Positions 21,122-27,379 are shown, numbered from the stretch's first letter. The stretch: 27,947 bases of DNA from a virus (IMGVR_UViG_3300036832_001382:1-27947), one strand, 5' to 3'. Notes: generated from the sequence alone by a model not told the origin. Numbers and translations are program-made.

Positions 21122-22020
21122 GACGCCACGGCCGCGTCGTGGGCAGCGACTCGGCTGTTCGCCCCGTTCGGTGTCTCTCGCATGAGCTGCGCCACCTGGC
21201 GATCGACCTCGGCCTGGATGATGCGCTGCGAGTCCTTCGACGTCGCCACCTGGAGGTTGTGCTGCGTCGCTCGCAGCTCTCGACGCAGACCGTCGCGCTC
21301 GACCTTGAGGGCGTGCACCTCGTCGCCCAGCTCGCGCAGCTCTCGACGCAGCTTCTCGACGTAGCTAACCTGCGTACCAAGTCGCTCCGAGAGTGCTGCG
21401 TAATCGAGCTGGAGCTGAGACAGCTCACGAGCGCCGTTGATGCCGTCGACGCCCTTGGTTGAGACGATCTCGACGACTTGCGCCAGCAGCGCTGTCGCGA
21501 CTGCGTTCGCCAGCTCGATCTCGACGACTGAGCTGCTCTGAAGTGCAGGGGCAGCAGTCGTCTGCTCCTCGATTAGCTCGGGCTCGATCTCGACTCGCTC
21601 AGTCTGCGCAGTCTCGCTGAGCAGCTCTGCGTACCAGCGCTCCGGCAGTCTCACGAGCGCCAGTCTGCTCGTGCGTCGCAGACTCTTCTCGGTGCGCTCG
21701 ACTGCTGCGCTGAACGAGCCCGTCGCCGCCGGCCCCGTCTGATGCGTGATGCTCGTCTTGTTCGAGTCGGGCGGAAGCCCGTAGCGCAGCGCTCGCTCCA
21801 TCAGCAGCAGCGTCGCTCTCCCGTGGCGCTCGTCAACGGCTGCGCCCTCGTTCCAGAGCGCTCTGATGTACGCCCAGCGGACCGGGAAGTCCGTCGTCTT
21901 CACCATCAGCGTGACGATGTGCTGCTGAGAGATGTCGCCGCCTGCTAGCTCGACGAACGCTCTGTCGCTGAGCAGCTCGATCTCCTCGCCTGCTGGTGAC
22001 GTGACGGTTCGGGTGATCAT
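21118..22020 (-). CDS. 300-aa coiled-coil protein of unknown function
   Basis: ATG 22020 has a strong GAGGAG site. The N-terminal half (about 1-100) is globular, with a likely helical DNA-binding-type section (AFVELAGGDISQQHIVTLMV, TTDFPVRWAYIRALWNEG). Ser/Thr-rich linkers follow. Residues about 195-285 form a long heptad-patterned coiled coil (LSQLQLDYAALSERLG, VEKLRRELRELGDEVHALK). Codons ending in T or A are commoner than in the structural genes, a hint of separate origin. Position next to the origin-like region would suit a replication, partition or regulatory role. No family recognised. Confidence 0.8.
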   Translation of the reverse strand: MITRTVTSPAGEEIELLSDRAFVELAGGDISQQHIVTLMVKTTDFPVRWAYIRALWNEGAAVDERHGRATLLLMERALRYGLPPDSNKTSITHQTGPAATGSFSAAVERTEKSLRRTSRLALVRLPERWYAELLSETAQTERVEIEPELIEEQTTAAPALQSSSVVEIELANAVATALLAQVVEIVSTKGVDGINGARELSQLQLDYAALSERLGTQVSYVEKLRRELRELGDEVHALKVERDGLRRELRATQHNLQVATSKDSQRIIQAEVDRQVAQLMRETPNGANSRVAAHDAAVAS

Positions 22021-22031
22021 TGGGTGCTCCT

Positions 22032-22050
22032 CGTGACTCTGTCGTGACTC
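22032..22050. repeat. Direct repeat in the leader of the 300-aa gene
   Basis: CGTGACTC occurs at 22032-22039 and 22043-22050, an 11-bp period equal to about one helix turn. It lies between the stop at 22057 and the ribosome site of the 300-aa gene. The core GTCACG (minus strand) is the half-site of the origin-like palindromes 300 bp away. Confidence 0.55.
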
Positions 22051-22056
22051 GTGCGC

Positions 22057-22251
22057 TCAGTCTGACTCACGCCGCGAGTCTGCCGCGCGCTCTCGCTGAC
22101 GGCGCTGGAATCTGCGCCGCTCCGACTCGGCGATGCGGCACGCCTCGCAGTCGTTGCGCCCCCAGCTCTGCTCGATCTTGCAGCAGTCGTGGATCGTGCG
22201 ACCGCCGTAGACAGCTCGCCCGCACAGGGAGCACCCCACAGGTTTATCCAC
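22057..22251 (-). CDS. Zinc-finger protein (64 aa)
   Basis: Two CxxC pairs (CSLCGRAVYGG; CEACRIAE) and an additional CC (HDCCKIEQSWG) predict a compact zinc domain over residues 7-40, followed by a highly basic helix (ESERRRFQRRQRERAADSRR) suited to binding nucleic acid. The GTG start at 22251 overlaps a DnaA-box-like sequence (22244-22252), so initiator binding there would block this gene. There is no clear ribosome site; the start is chosen because the frame closes upstream. Function unknown. Confidence 0.7.
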   Translation of the reverse strand: MDKPVGCSLCGRAVYGGRTIHDCCKIEQSWGRNDCEACRIAESERRRFQRRQRERAADSRRESD

Positions 22252-22342
22252 AGCGAGCGACAGTCGCGCGTGAAGAGGATTTATCTCGCGAGATGTAAAT
22301 ACGCGTGACGTCTCGTCTCGTCCTGCGGAGAGGGCGCGCCAC

Positions 22343-22356
22343 TGTCACGCGTGACA
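22343..22356. repeat. Palindromic iteron, copy 1
   Basis: TGTCACGCGTGACA, a perfect 14-bp palindrome. The same sequence starts again 25 bp to the right. Confidence 0.85.
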
Positions 22357-22367
22357 TCTGCGCCGCC

Positions 22368-22381
22368 TGTCACGCGTGACA
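22368..22381. repeat. Palindromic iteron, copy 2
   Basis: Identical 14-bp palindrome to 22343-22356. A degenerate third copy (GTCACGCTTCC) follows at 22394, where it overlaps the stop codon of the initiator-like gene. Confidence 0.85.
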
Positions 22382-22394
22382 TCGTGCGGACAGG

Positions 22395-22748
22395 TCACGC
22401 TTCCTCGCCGCGTGACTCGTCACGGCTGCGCCGCTTCCGGAGCCGGTCCTGGGCGGCACGAGAGTGCGCGCCGTTGCGACGGTCGTAGTTGTGCAGCACG
22501 TAGCCGCCGCCCTCGGCTGGCACCCAGAGCCGCCCGACGACGAGCGTCGAAAACACCTGGCCCTGGTGCCTGCCGAGCGCGGCATGGCTGGCGACGACGT
22601 CGAGGCTCGACGCCGGGATGTACCCGTCGCCGATGTCGTGCCCGGCGCAGTACAGCACCGAGGCGAGGTGCAGCAGCTTGCCGTCCTGGCTGAGCGCACG
22701 GATCTTGGGGTGCGTCAGGTAGTTCGCATCAATGCGCGCCCAGTCCAT
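22395..22748 (-). CDS. Replication-initiator-like protein, winged-helix type (117 aa)
   Basis: The N-terminal 95 residues (MDWARIDANYLTHPKIRALS, GKLLHLASVLYCAGHDIGDG, IPASSLDVVASHAALG, LVVGRLWVPAEGGGYVLHNY) follow the pattern of the N-terminal domain of phage replisome organisers: start, helix bundle, a winged helix and a beta hairpin. A basic tail follows (RLRKRRSRDESR). It is much shorter than full initiators, which carry a further helicase-loader domain, so it may only mark the origin. Its gene ends inside the third iteron. ATG 22748 follows the previous stop by one base. Confidence 0.65.
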   Translation of the reverse strand: MDWARIDANYLTHPKIRALSQDGKLLHLASVLYCAGHDIGDGYIPASSLDVVASHAALGRHQGQVFSTLVVGRLWVPAEGGGYVLHNYDRRNGAHSRAAQDRLRKRRSRDESRGEEA

Positions 22749-22749
22749 C

Positions 22750-22965
22750 TCACTCGCCCCGCAGGATCGGCCGATGGCACGTCTCGCACTCCCACATGCC
22801 GCCCATCCGAGAGCCCAGCAGGTCGACCGGGACGCCTTTCGGGTCGTCGCAGATGCACCACAACGGCGTCGCTGAGCGCCCCAAACGGACGCAGACCCGG
22901 CAGCGATCGCCTCTCATCACCGTGGTCCGTCCACAGACCGCGCACGGGTGCTGGGGGTAGATCAT
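22750..22965 (-). CDS. Multi-CxxC zinc protein (71 aa)
   Basis: Four cysteine pairs (CAVCGRTT, CRVCVRLG, CIC, CETCHRPI) spread over nearly the whole length predict a zinc-ribbon-like protein with two metal sites. ATG 22965 overlaps the upstream stop (ATGA). It directly precedes the initiator-like gene and is translated with it, which makes a role at the origin possible, though nothing in the sequence proves it. Confidence 0.75.
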   Translation of the reverse strand: MIYPQHPCAVCGRTTVMRGDRCRVCVRLGRSATPLWCICDDPKGVPVDLLGSRMGGMWECETCHRPILRGE

Positions 22966-23180
22966 CCGCGCCCCCGCTCTGCTCGACGATCTCGCGCCAG
23001 CCCGAGATCGCGCGACGTCAGCATGGCGTCGAGCACCCGCTGACCGAGCGCGCGGGCCTCGGCGTCAGCTCGACGCTCGCGGGTGCCGAGCGGCATGCGG
23101 GACTTCGCCTCGTCGCAGTGCGCGCACCCGTCGTGGTAGTGCCCGTCCAGCTCGTGGTCGTGCGGCGGTAGCTCGCTCAC
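22962..23180 (-). CDS. His/Cys-rich small protein (72 aa)
   Basis: The N-terminal 22 residues are packed with His, Asp and Cys (PPHDHELDGHYHDGCAHCDE), a likely metal-binding cluster. The remainder is a basic, Arg-rich helix (RERRADAEARALGQRVLDAM, ARDRRAERGRG). The GTG start at 23180 overlaps the upstream stop (GTGA) and its stop overlaps the next start (ATGA). Function unknown. Confidence 0.7.
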   Translation of the reverse strand: MSELPPHDHELDGHYHDGCAHCDEAKSRMPLGTRERRADAEARALGQRVLDAMLTSRDLGLARDRRAERGRG

Positions 23181-23518
23181 AGTTCAGCCATCGGGATGTA
23201 CTCCAGCTCCTCGACGCGCTCACGCAGATCGAGCACCCGGCTCTTCAGCTCGCTGCGCTGCCGGCGCAGCTCGGTGATCCAGTCCACGGCGGCGTCGACC
23301 AGCTCCTCCAGCTCGGTGCGCGTGGCGGGCTCGTCGCGCACCGCGCGAGCGGTATGCGCCATCAGGCGGTGGTACCAGTCGTGCTCGGCGACCCATGCCG
23401 CGCTCGGCGTCACGCCGCGCGGCGGGATGTGCAGCCCGCACGAGCAGGTGTCACGTGCTCGCAGCGATCGGCGCTCGTCGAGATCGTCGCTGACCAGGTC
23501 AGTACGGGTCTTGGGCAT
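23177..23518 (-). CDS. Hypothetical early protein with C-terminal coiled coil (113 aa)
   Basis: The protein has a CSCGLHIPPRG segment at about residues 25-35, then a helical region and a long charged helix at the C-terminus (TELEELVDAAVDWITELRRQ, RVLDLRERVEELEYIPM), likely a coiled coil. ATG 23518 lies 20 nt inside the ERF gene and has a GAGGCGG-like site upstream. No recognised family. Confidence 0.7.
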   Translation of the reverse strand: MPKTRTDLVSDDLDERRSLRARDTCSCGLHIPPRGVTPSAAWVAEHDWYHRLMAHTARAVRDEPATRTELEELVDAAVDWITELRRQRSELKSRVLDLRERVEELEYIPMAEL

Positions 23519-24293
23519 CAGGTGCCGCCTCTCGTGCTGCCTCGGCGGCGTCCCATGCCTCGCTGCGCCCGTCGACCTCGTCGGCGGCGTCACGAGCGCG
23601 GCGCATCAACTCGCTGTGGAGCCGGTTCAGCTCGACCATCTCCAGATCGCCGAAGCTGGCGACCGGCTTGCCGAGGATCTCGCTGGCCAAGGCGTGGCGC
23701 TGATCGTCGTCGCGGATGCCCTGCCCGCCGAGCACAGCGAAGATCGCTCGCATCGTGCGCTCACGTGGCGACGCCGCCGGCGGGCGATGCGCAGTCGTCG
23801 TCCGAGCCCCACTCTGACGAGGGGGTGTGACAGTTTGGCGAGGGGCCTGCTGCGCCGCGGCCTGCCCGTCGTCGTCGTCGTCGGCAGCGATGCCCAGTGC
23901 GGCCTGAGCGCAGTAGCGCCGGCCGTAGGTGATGGCGCTCCCGATCGCCTGCGGGCTGCCCTCGCCCGACACCTCGAACGTCCAGCGCAGCAGATGCCCC
24001 GAGCTGTGCAGCAGCCACGTCGACACGACGACCATCCCTCGGCCCTCGCGCTCGACGGGTTGCACGAGCGCCAGCCCGTGCTTCGCCAGCACCGGGCGCA
24101 CCACGTCGAGCATGTCGCTCAAGTCGGCGTACTGGTAGGAGTGCCTCCCGCCGTCGCGGTGCTCGACGTTGGCCGTCTTCGTCTTCGGGACGGACGCCAG
24201 CTCGCCCCACGCGGCGACCCAGGCCGACGCCAACTCGGGCGGGATCATGTCGGGCGTGCCCAGCTCGGGGAGCAGCTCGTCGGTGTCAGTCAC
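23499..24293 (-). CDS. erf: ERF-family single-strand DNA annealing recombinase (264 aa)
   Basis: Residues 23-145 match the ERF domain: AWVAAWGELASVPKTKTANV, YQYADLSDMLDVVRPVLAKHG, GMVVVSTWLLHSSGHLLRW, and the diagnostic GSPQAIGSAITYGRRYCAQA leading to GIAADDDDDG. ERF proteins form rings on single-stranded DNA and pair homologous strands, important for circularising or recombining phage DNA. A Pro/Gln/Arg linker (145-180) leads to a C-terminal helical region of about 85 residues not part of ERF. No paired exonuclease gene is evident. The GTG start at 24293 overlaps the upstream stop. Confidence 0.9.
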   Translation of the reverse strand: MTDTDELLPELGTPDMIPPELASAWVAAWGELASVPKTKTANVEHRDGGRHSYQYADLSDMLDVVRPVLAKHGLALVQPVEREGRGMVVVSTWLLHSSGHLLRWTFEVSGEGSPQAIGSAITYGRRYCAQAALGIAADDDDDGQAAAQQAPRQTVTPPRQSGARTTTAHRPPAASPRERTMRAIFAVLGGQGIRDDDQRHALASEILGKPVASFGDLEMVELNRLHSELMRRARDAADEVDGRSEAWDAAEAAREAAPDAQDPY

Positions 24294-24580
24294 AGTCGCT
24301 CCTTCGCGACGTCGACCTCAGCAACGACTGGCCGGCATCGGGGGCACAGCCACACCTCGCCGTCGACGAGGTCGGCCTCGGTGACGCGGAACGTGAGCAG
24401 CTCGGCGCGAGTCGGGCAGTCGAAGTTGCCGCAGTAGACGTCGTAGTGCCGCCCAGTGCGGGATTGCATCGCGACCGGTGCGTCAGGGCTCATCGGGCAG
24501 ACCCCGTGCCACATCCGCACGACGTCATCGCTGCGCGCCTCGTGGCGCCAGCCGCACAGGGGACAGCGGAACTCGGTCAT
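24290..24580 (-). CDS. Zinc-binding early protein (96 aa)
   Basis: It has CPLCGW at the N-terminus, YCGNFDC in the middle and WLCPRC near the end, enough for two zinc knuckles. The rest contains His and charged residues (RMWHGVCPMSPD). It overlaps both neighbours by 4 nt. The zinc sites suggest DNA or RNA contact; the neighbour is the recombinase ERF, so a recombination accessory role is conceivable but unproven. Confidence 0.75.
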   Translation of the reverse strand: MTEFRCPLCGWRHEARSDDVVRMWHGVCPMSPDAPVAMQSRTGRHYDVYCGNFDCPTRAELLTFRVTEADLVDGEVWLCPRCRPVVAEVDVAKERL

Positions 24581-24765
24581 GATCGTGAGGTCCGGGTGTC
24601 ACGGGGTTGGCGGCGACGCTCGGCCTCTTCGGTCTCAACGGCGCCCATCCAGAGCGCCGCGTCCTTGCCGACCCGCTCGACCTCGTCCGCCAGTTCACTG
24701 GCACCCCAGCTGTTCAGGCCGGCGACGACGACACGGAGAGCGTTGCGGAAATCACTCACCGCCAT
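24577..24765 (-). CDS. Small early protein (62 aa)
   Basis: ATG 24765 with AAGGGA about 9 nt upstream is preferred to longer frames, which shadow the gene before. The protein is helical (MAVSDFRNALRVVVAGLNSW, ASELADEVERVGKDAALWMG) with a charged, Arg-rich C-terminus. It ends with an ATGA junction to the zinc protein. No recognised family or motif. Confidence 0.65.
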   Translation of the reverse strand: MAVSDFRNALRVVVAGLNSWGASELADEVERVGKDAALWMGAVETEEAERRRQPRDTRTSRS

Positions 24766-25390
24766 TGCTCGGTCCCTTCTCAACGGCGTCGGCCAACGCC
24801 CGCAATTGGCGGACAGCGACATCGCGGCTGGCGGTGGTGATCTGGGACGCCATCCACCAGTCGTCACTCTTGGTGACGATCCCGGCGAGCATCTCGCGTC
24901 GCACCGCGGCGGCGATCGCCCGGCGGAGACGCTCCTCGTACTGACGGGCGGGCATCGGATTCTCATCGGCGCGCAGCCGGGCCAGCATCCGCCGAGACAG
25001 CGCCATGCCCTCGCGGTCGGCTTGGCGCAGCCGCTTCTTCATCTCGGCCTGTCGGCCCTCGCCGCGCATTCGTTGATGGACATCGAAGCTGGCTCGTGAA
25101 GACCGGTCTTCACGAGGCCAGGCGATCGCCGTCGCCCGCACTTGGCGCAGATGACCCGCCGTGGCGATGATCCCGAACCGGCGGGCCAGCTTCAGCTCGT
25201 CCTGCCGCAGTGCGACGTGGAGGCCCGTGTGCGCGGCGGCGCCTCTCGACTCCGGGAACTCATCGAGCGAGTAGCGCTCCAGGAGAGCGTCGGCGAGCTT
25301 CCACTTCTCGCCGTTGGTCAGCTCGGCGAGCGTGCGGATCCAGTCGTCGTCGGGATCGCTCGCGACCGCGTGCAGCTCGGGCGGGCTCAT
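24752..25390 (-). CDS. Probable DNA-binding early protein (212 aa)
   Basis: The segment NGEKWKLADALLERYSLDEF, then the helical VALRQDELKLARRFGIIATAG and RQVRATAIAWPREDRSSRAS-FDVH recalls a DNA-binding family of actinobacterial phages and plasmids, in which a helix-turn-helix is followed by an A-x-x-W/F-P-x-x-R motif. The second half (110-212) is Arg-rich helix. ATG 25390 overlaps the upstream stop (ATGA). A role as early regulator or partition-like factor is inference; homology search would settle it. Confidence 0.65.
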   Translation of the reverse strand: MSPPELHAVASDPDDDWIRTLAELTNGEKWKLADALLERYSLDEFPESRGAAAHTGLHVALRQDELKLARRFGIIATAGHLRQVRATAIAWPREDRSSRASFDVHQRMRGEGRQAEMKKRLRQADREGMALSRRMLARLRADENPMPARQYEERLRRAIAAAVRREMLAGIVTKSDDWWMASQITTASRDVAVRQLRALADAVEKGPSNGGE

Positions 25391-25791
25391 GACGCCGCCT
25401 CGCCGCGCGGGACGGCCGAGCGCCTCGACGGCTTGGCGATGTCGGCGTACATCACGACGACGTCGTTGCCGACGCCCCTGTACGGCAGGGTCACCGTGCG
25501 CATCACGATGTTGAGGCTCGGGTACTCGCGGGCGGCCCACGCCTTACCCGCCTTGCGCTGGCGATCGTCGGTCTGCTGGAACACCTCTCGGATCGGGTCG
25601 TGGCAGTAGGCCATGCAAGGAACGTCGGGGTGCTCGGCGACGAAGCGGACCGCGATCATCACTCCGTCGTAGGGGTCGCCGCGCCGCCAGGCGTCGAGCG
25701 GGACGCCAGCACAGGATTCGTCGACCTGCTGGCGCGGCGGCGCGATGTCGGCGGGCTGGAGGTCGGTGGGTGCGGGCAGATTCTCGGTCAC
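25387..25791 (-). CDS. Hypothetical early protein (134 aa, or 176 aa from an upstream GTG)
   Basis: The start GTG 25791 has a strong GAAGGAG site 5 nt upstream. The same frame is open further, and GTG 25917 overlaps the previous stop (GTGA), the local habit, adding a basic Pro-rich 42-residue extension (KHPRKGPGPSGQRPRPKPRQ). Both forms could be made. The core (GVMIAVRFVAEHPDVPCMAY, CHDPIREVFQQTDDRQRKAG, RTVTLPYRGVGNDVVVMYAD) looks like a small alpha/beta protein. Function unknown. Confidence 0.7.
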   Translation of the reverse strand: MTENLPAPTDLQPADIAPPRQQVDESCAGVPLDAWRRGDPYDGVMIAVRFVAEHPDVPCMAYCHDPIREVFQQTDDRQRKAGKAWAAREYPSLNIVMRTVTLPYRGVGNDVVVMYADIAKPSRRSAVPRGEAAS

Positions 25792-25913
25792 TGGTGCTCC
25801 TTCGTAGAACGCCGTTCTGAGCCCACTGCGGGCGAGCTGTCGCGGCTTGGGTCGGGGCCGTTGGCCCGATGGGCCTGGGCCTTTGCGGGGGTGCTTGGTG
25901 GCGGCGCCGAGCG

Positions 25914-26114
25914 TCACGACGCCACCGCCCGCTGACGAGCAGCAGCGCCGCGGCGGCCAGCAGCGCGCAGCTTGGCGCGGCGCTCGTCGTCGAGGATCTC
26001 GTCGAGTAGGGCGACGAGCGGCCAGAACGGTGCGGCGCTGTCGATCTCGACCGGGGTGGCGTCGGTCGGTGTGTCCCAGGCGCAGGTGCAGCTCGGGCAG
26101 TGACGCATGATCAC
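25914..26114 (-). CDS. CxxC small protein (66 aa)
   Basis: The GTG start at 26114 overlaps the upstream stop (GTGA); an ATG two codons later is an alternative. There is a CPSCTCAW motif at the N-terminus, then a hydrophobic/acidic helix (APFWPLVALLDEILDDERRA) and a basic tail (LRAAGRRGAAARQRAVAS). A zinc knuckle is likely though only three Cys are present. Function unknown. Confidence 0.65.
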   Translation of the reverse strand: MIMRHCPSCTCAWDTPTDATPVEIDSAAPFWPLVALLDEILDDERRAKLRAAGRRGAAARQRAVAS

Positions 26115-26323
26115 GTCGCACGCTCCAGCACCAGCTCGAAGCGCCAGTGGTGCTCGCTGTCGCTGTGCCGGCGCTCGCGGGCCTCGACCGTGAAGCGCTC
26201 GTCGCAGGTCGTACAGCGCGTGTGGTACGGCGCTCGGGCGACGGTGCGCTGGCGGGTGCTCGTCGTGGCGCCGACGTCGATGCCGAGCGCACGAGCCTCG
26301 GCGACGGTGAGTCGAGCGGCCAT
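26111..26323 (-). CDS. C2H2-like zinc protein (70 aa)
   Basis: Cys37-x-x-Cys40 followed by His53 and His58/59 (CTTCDERF, RRHSDSEHHWRFE) form a zinc-finger-like site, with a preceding basic linker (TSTRQRTVARAPYHTR). The opening MAARLTVAEARALGIDV and overall layout resemble a short early protein of many actinophages. ATG 26323 overlaps the repressor-like gene stop by one base. It probably binds DNA or RNA; role unknown. Confidence 0.75.
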   Translation of the reverse strand: MAARLTVAEARALGIDVGATTSTRQRTVARAPYHTRCTTCDERFTVEARERRHSDSEHHWRFELVLERAT

Positions 26324-26595
26324 CACGCGGCGCCGTCGATCGCGCGCAGCGTGTCGAGATCGCTGACCCGCCCGGCGCGCCTGAACTCGGCGTCGATCAC
26401 GGGGTTCACGAGGCTGAACAGCTCGTCCTCGTCGCGATCGAGCGCGGCGGCCAGCGCGGAACGCTGCGGAGGGGTCGCTCCGTGCTCGCCTGCTGCGAGC
26501 AGCTCGATCGTGCGCACTGGCACACCCGAGACCGCGGAGAGCCGCTCCAGATCGCACTGGGCCAGCTCTGCGACGAGGACGGGGTACGCGATCAC
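26323..26595 (-). CDS. XRE/Cro-type helix-turn-helix regulator (90 aa)
   Basis: Residues about 8-60 fit the Cro/C1 fold: VAELAQCDLERLSAVSGVPV, RTIELLAAGEHGATP, QRSALAAALDRDEDELFSLV. There is a short C-terminal part without a dimerisation or protease domain. The GTG start at 26595 overlaps the previous stop (GTGA). It is the second gene of the leftward early operon, hence an early (Cro-like) regulator is likely, acting at the control region just upstream; a lysogenic role is also possible. Confidence 0.75.
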   Translation of the reverse strand: MIAYPVLVAELAQCDLERLSAVSGVPVRTIELLAAGEHGATPPQRSALAAALDRDEDELFSLVNPVIDAEFRRAGRVSDLDTLRAIDGAA

Positions 26596-26792
26596 GGCCG
26601 ACGCCGATCCCACCAGGCGAGCAGCTCGCTCGGGGCGATCTCCCAGCGGTTGCGCTCCTTGTGGAACGGCGGCGGATCGTCGTCGCTGCCGATCAGCTTG
26701 CGCAGCCAGTCGGGGTGGTAGCCGGTGATCGCCGCGGCCTCGATGATGGTGAGCGCATCGCCCTGGGGCGCGCGCTTCAGACGTGCAGACAC
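26592..26792 (-). CDS. Excisionase/MerR-like helix-turn-helix protein (66 aa)
   Basis: The sequence LTIIEAAAITGYHPDWLRKL followed by PPFHKERNRWEIAPSELLAW is the standard HTH_17 (excisionase-type) winged helix. The GTG start at 26792 has AGGAG 9 nt upstream; an ATG at 26858 would add a poorly conserved extension. It is the first gene of the early operon. With a serine integrase, such a protein might be a regulator rather than an excisionase, because known directionality factors for serine integrases do not share one family. Confidence 0.8.
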   Translation of the reverse strand: MSARLKRAPQGDALTIIEAAAITGYHPDWLRKLIGSDDDPPPFHKERNRWEIAPSELLAWWDRRRP

Positions 26793-27033
26793 GGTTAGGT
26801 ACTCCTGGTGAGTTGAGGCGCGGAGCGGGTGCGCTGCCCAACGTGGCGCTCCCGTCAACCTCCGGACGTTCCCATGCCGACAATGCCGGATGTCGGGGCG
26901 TCACTTCTAGGGGTGACAGAAAAAACTTCCCGACCTCCGGATGTGGTTACGATCACCCCTGGTCACGGTTCCAGACCTCGACCGTGTTCCCGGTGGGCGA
27001 CTAGAAACCCCAGGTCAGAAGGGTCAGACAACT
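26793..27033. promoter_or_regulatory. Divergent control region of the lysis/lysogeny switch
   Basis: This 241-bp gap holds several repeated elements. CCGGAYGT is at 26862-26869, 26886-26893 and 26937-26944, twice within ACCTCCGGA. A dyad GTCAC-N8-GTGAC with central CTAG is at 26900-26917. CTGG/CCAG pair at about 26958-26973. GGTCAG is at 27013-27018 and 27022-27027. A weak -10-like TACGAT (26948-26953) could serve the rightward gene. No firm leftward promoter is visible, though TTGACG on the minus strand near 26857-26852 is a candidate -35. Confidence 0.6.
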
Positions 27034-27303
27034 GTGAGATTACTGACCACGTCAGGCACTGACCACTCAGAGCGCCAATACGGCGACGTCAGCGGGCTCG
27101 GGCAGGCCGAGATGAGAGTCCTCCTCGCTGGCGCGCTGTCGCGACTGGTGCGGGAGCACCGGGTCGCCGAAGCGATCTGCGAGAACCGACGCGACACGGT
27201 GCGTAGCGCGCTGCGCCTCGGGGCGACGTGGACTGACATAGGCAACGCGACCGGCATGTCACGCCAAGCGGCCCACGGGCGGTTCGGGCGCCAGCTCTCC
27301 TGA
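27034..27303 (+). CDS. Rightward helix-turn-helix regulator, candidate immunity repressor (89 aa)
   Basis: This is the only rightward gene. It is divergent from the early operon and convergent with the integrase, the usual place of a prophage repressor. The C-terminal 35 residues carry a clear helix-turn-helix (RSALRLGATWTDIGNATGMS, RQAAHGRF), a type known in small actinobacterial regulators. Residues 25-55 form a helix that may mediate dimerisation. GTG 27034 has AAGGG 11 nt upstream; ATG 27112 is a later alternative. The GGTCAG/CTGACC repeats flank and overlap its start, which fits autoregulation. Repressor function is inferred. Confidence 0.75.
   Translation: MRLLTTSGTDHSERQYGDVSGLGQAEMRVLLAGALSRLVREHRVAEAICENRRDTVRSALRLGATWTDIGNATGMSRQAAHGRFGRQLS
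27042..27066. repeat. Direct repeat inside the start of the rightward regulator gene
   Basis: ACTGACCAC stands at 27042-27050 and 27058-27066, a 16-bp period. The core CTGACC is the reverse complement of the GGTCAG boxes at 27013 and 27022, so four half-sites bracket the GTG start. Confidence 0.6.
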
Positions 27304-27309
27304 GACGCG

Positions 27310-27349
27310 ACGAGACCCGCACCGAAGTTGGGGACGGTGCGGGCCTCGT
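27310..27349 (+). terminator. Terminator between the rightward regulator and the integrase
   Basis: Stem CCCGCACCG (27316-27324) with CGGTGCGGG (27335-27343), extended through one A/C mismatch by ACGAG/CTCGT to 27310-27349, with a 10-nt loop and a following TTT. It lies 7 nt after the regulator stop and 30 nt past the integrase stop, so it can serve both converging genes. Confidence 0.8.
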
Positions 27350-27379
27350 TTGACTCCAACCCCTCAGACGGGGCGGATG

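Larger units (their letters stand above)
22244..22424. other. Candidate replication origin / operator cluster
   Basis: TTATCCACA at 22244-22252 is a perfect consensus DnaA box. An AT-richer stretch (22272-22302) contains the palindrome ATCTCGCGAGAT (22283-22294). The palindrome TGTCACGCGTGACA stands at 22343-22356 and 22368-22381, and a third half-copy (GTCACGC) at 22394-22400, exactly 25 bp apart each. A further half-site ACGCGTGAC is at 22301-22309 and an inverted pair at 22411-22424. The initiator-like gene lies directly upstream. Repeats plus DnaA box plus AT-rich segment is the usual layout of an iteron origin. It could instead be an operator array. Confidence 0.6.

Noticed and set aside
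23196-24437. 413-codon plus-strand frame opposite the ERF gene
   Set aside because: Crosses four well-supported minus-strand genes, with Ser/Arg-rich shadow composition.
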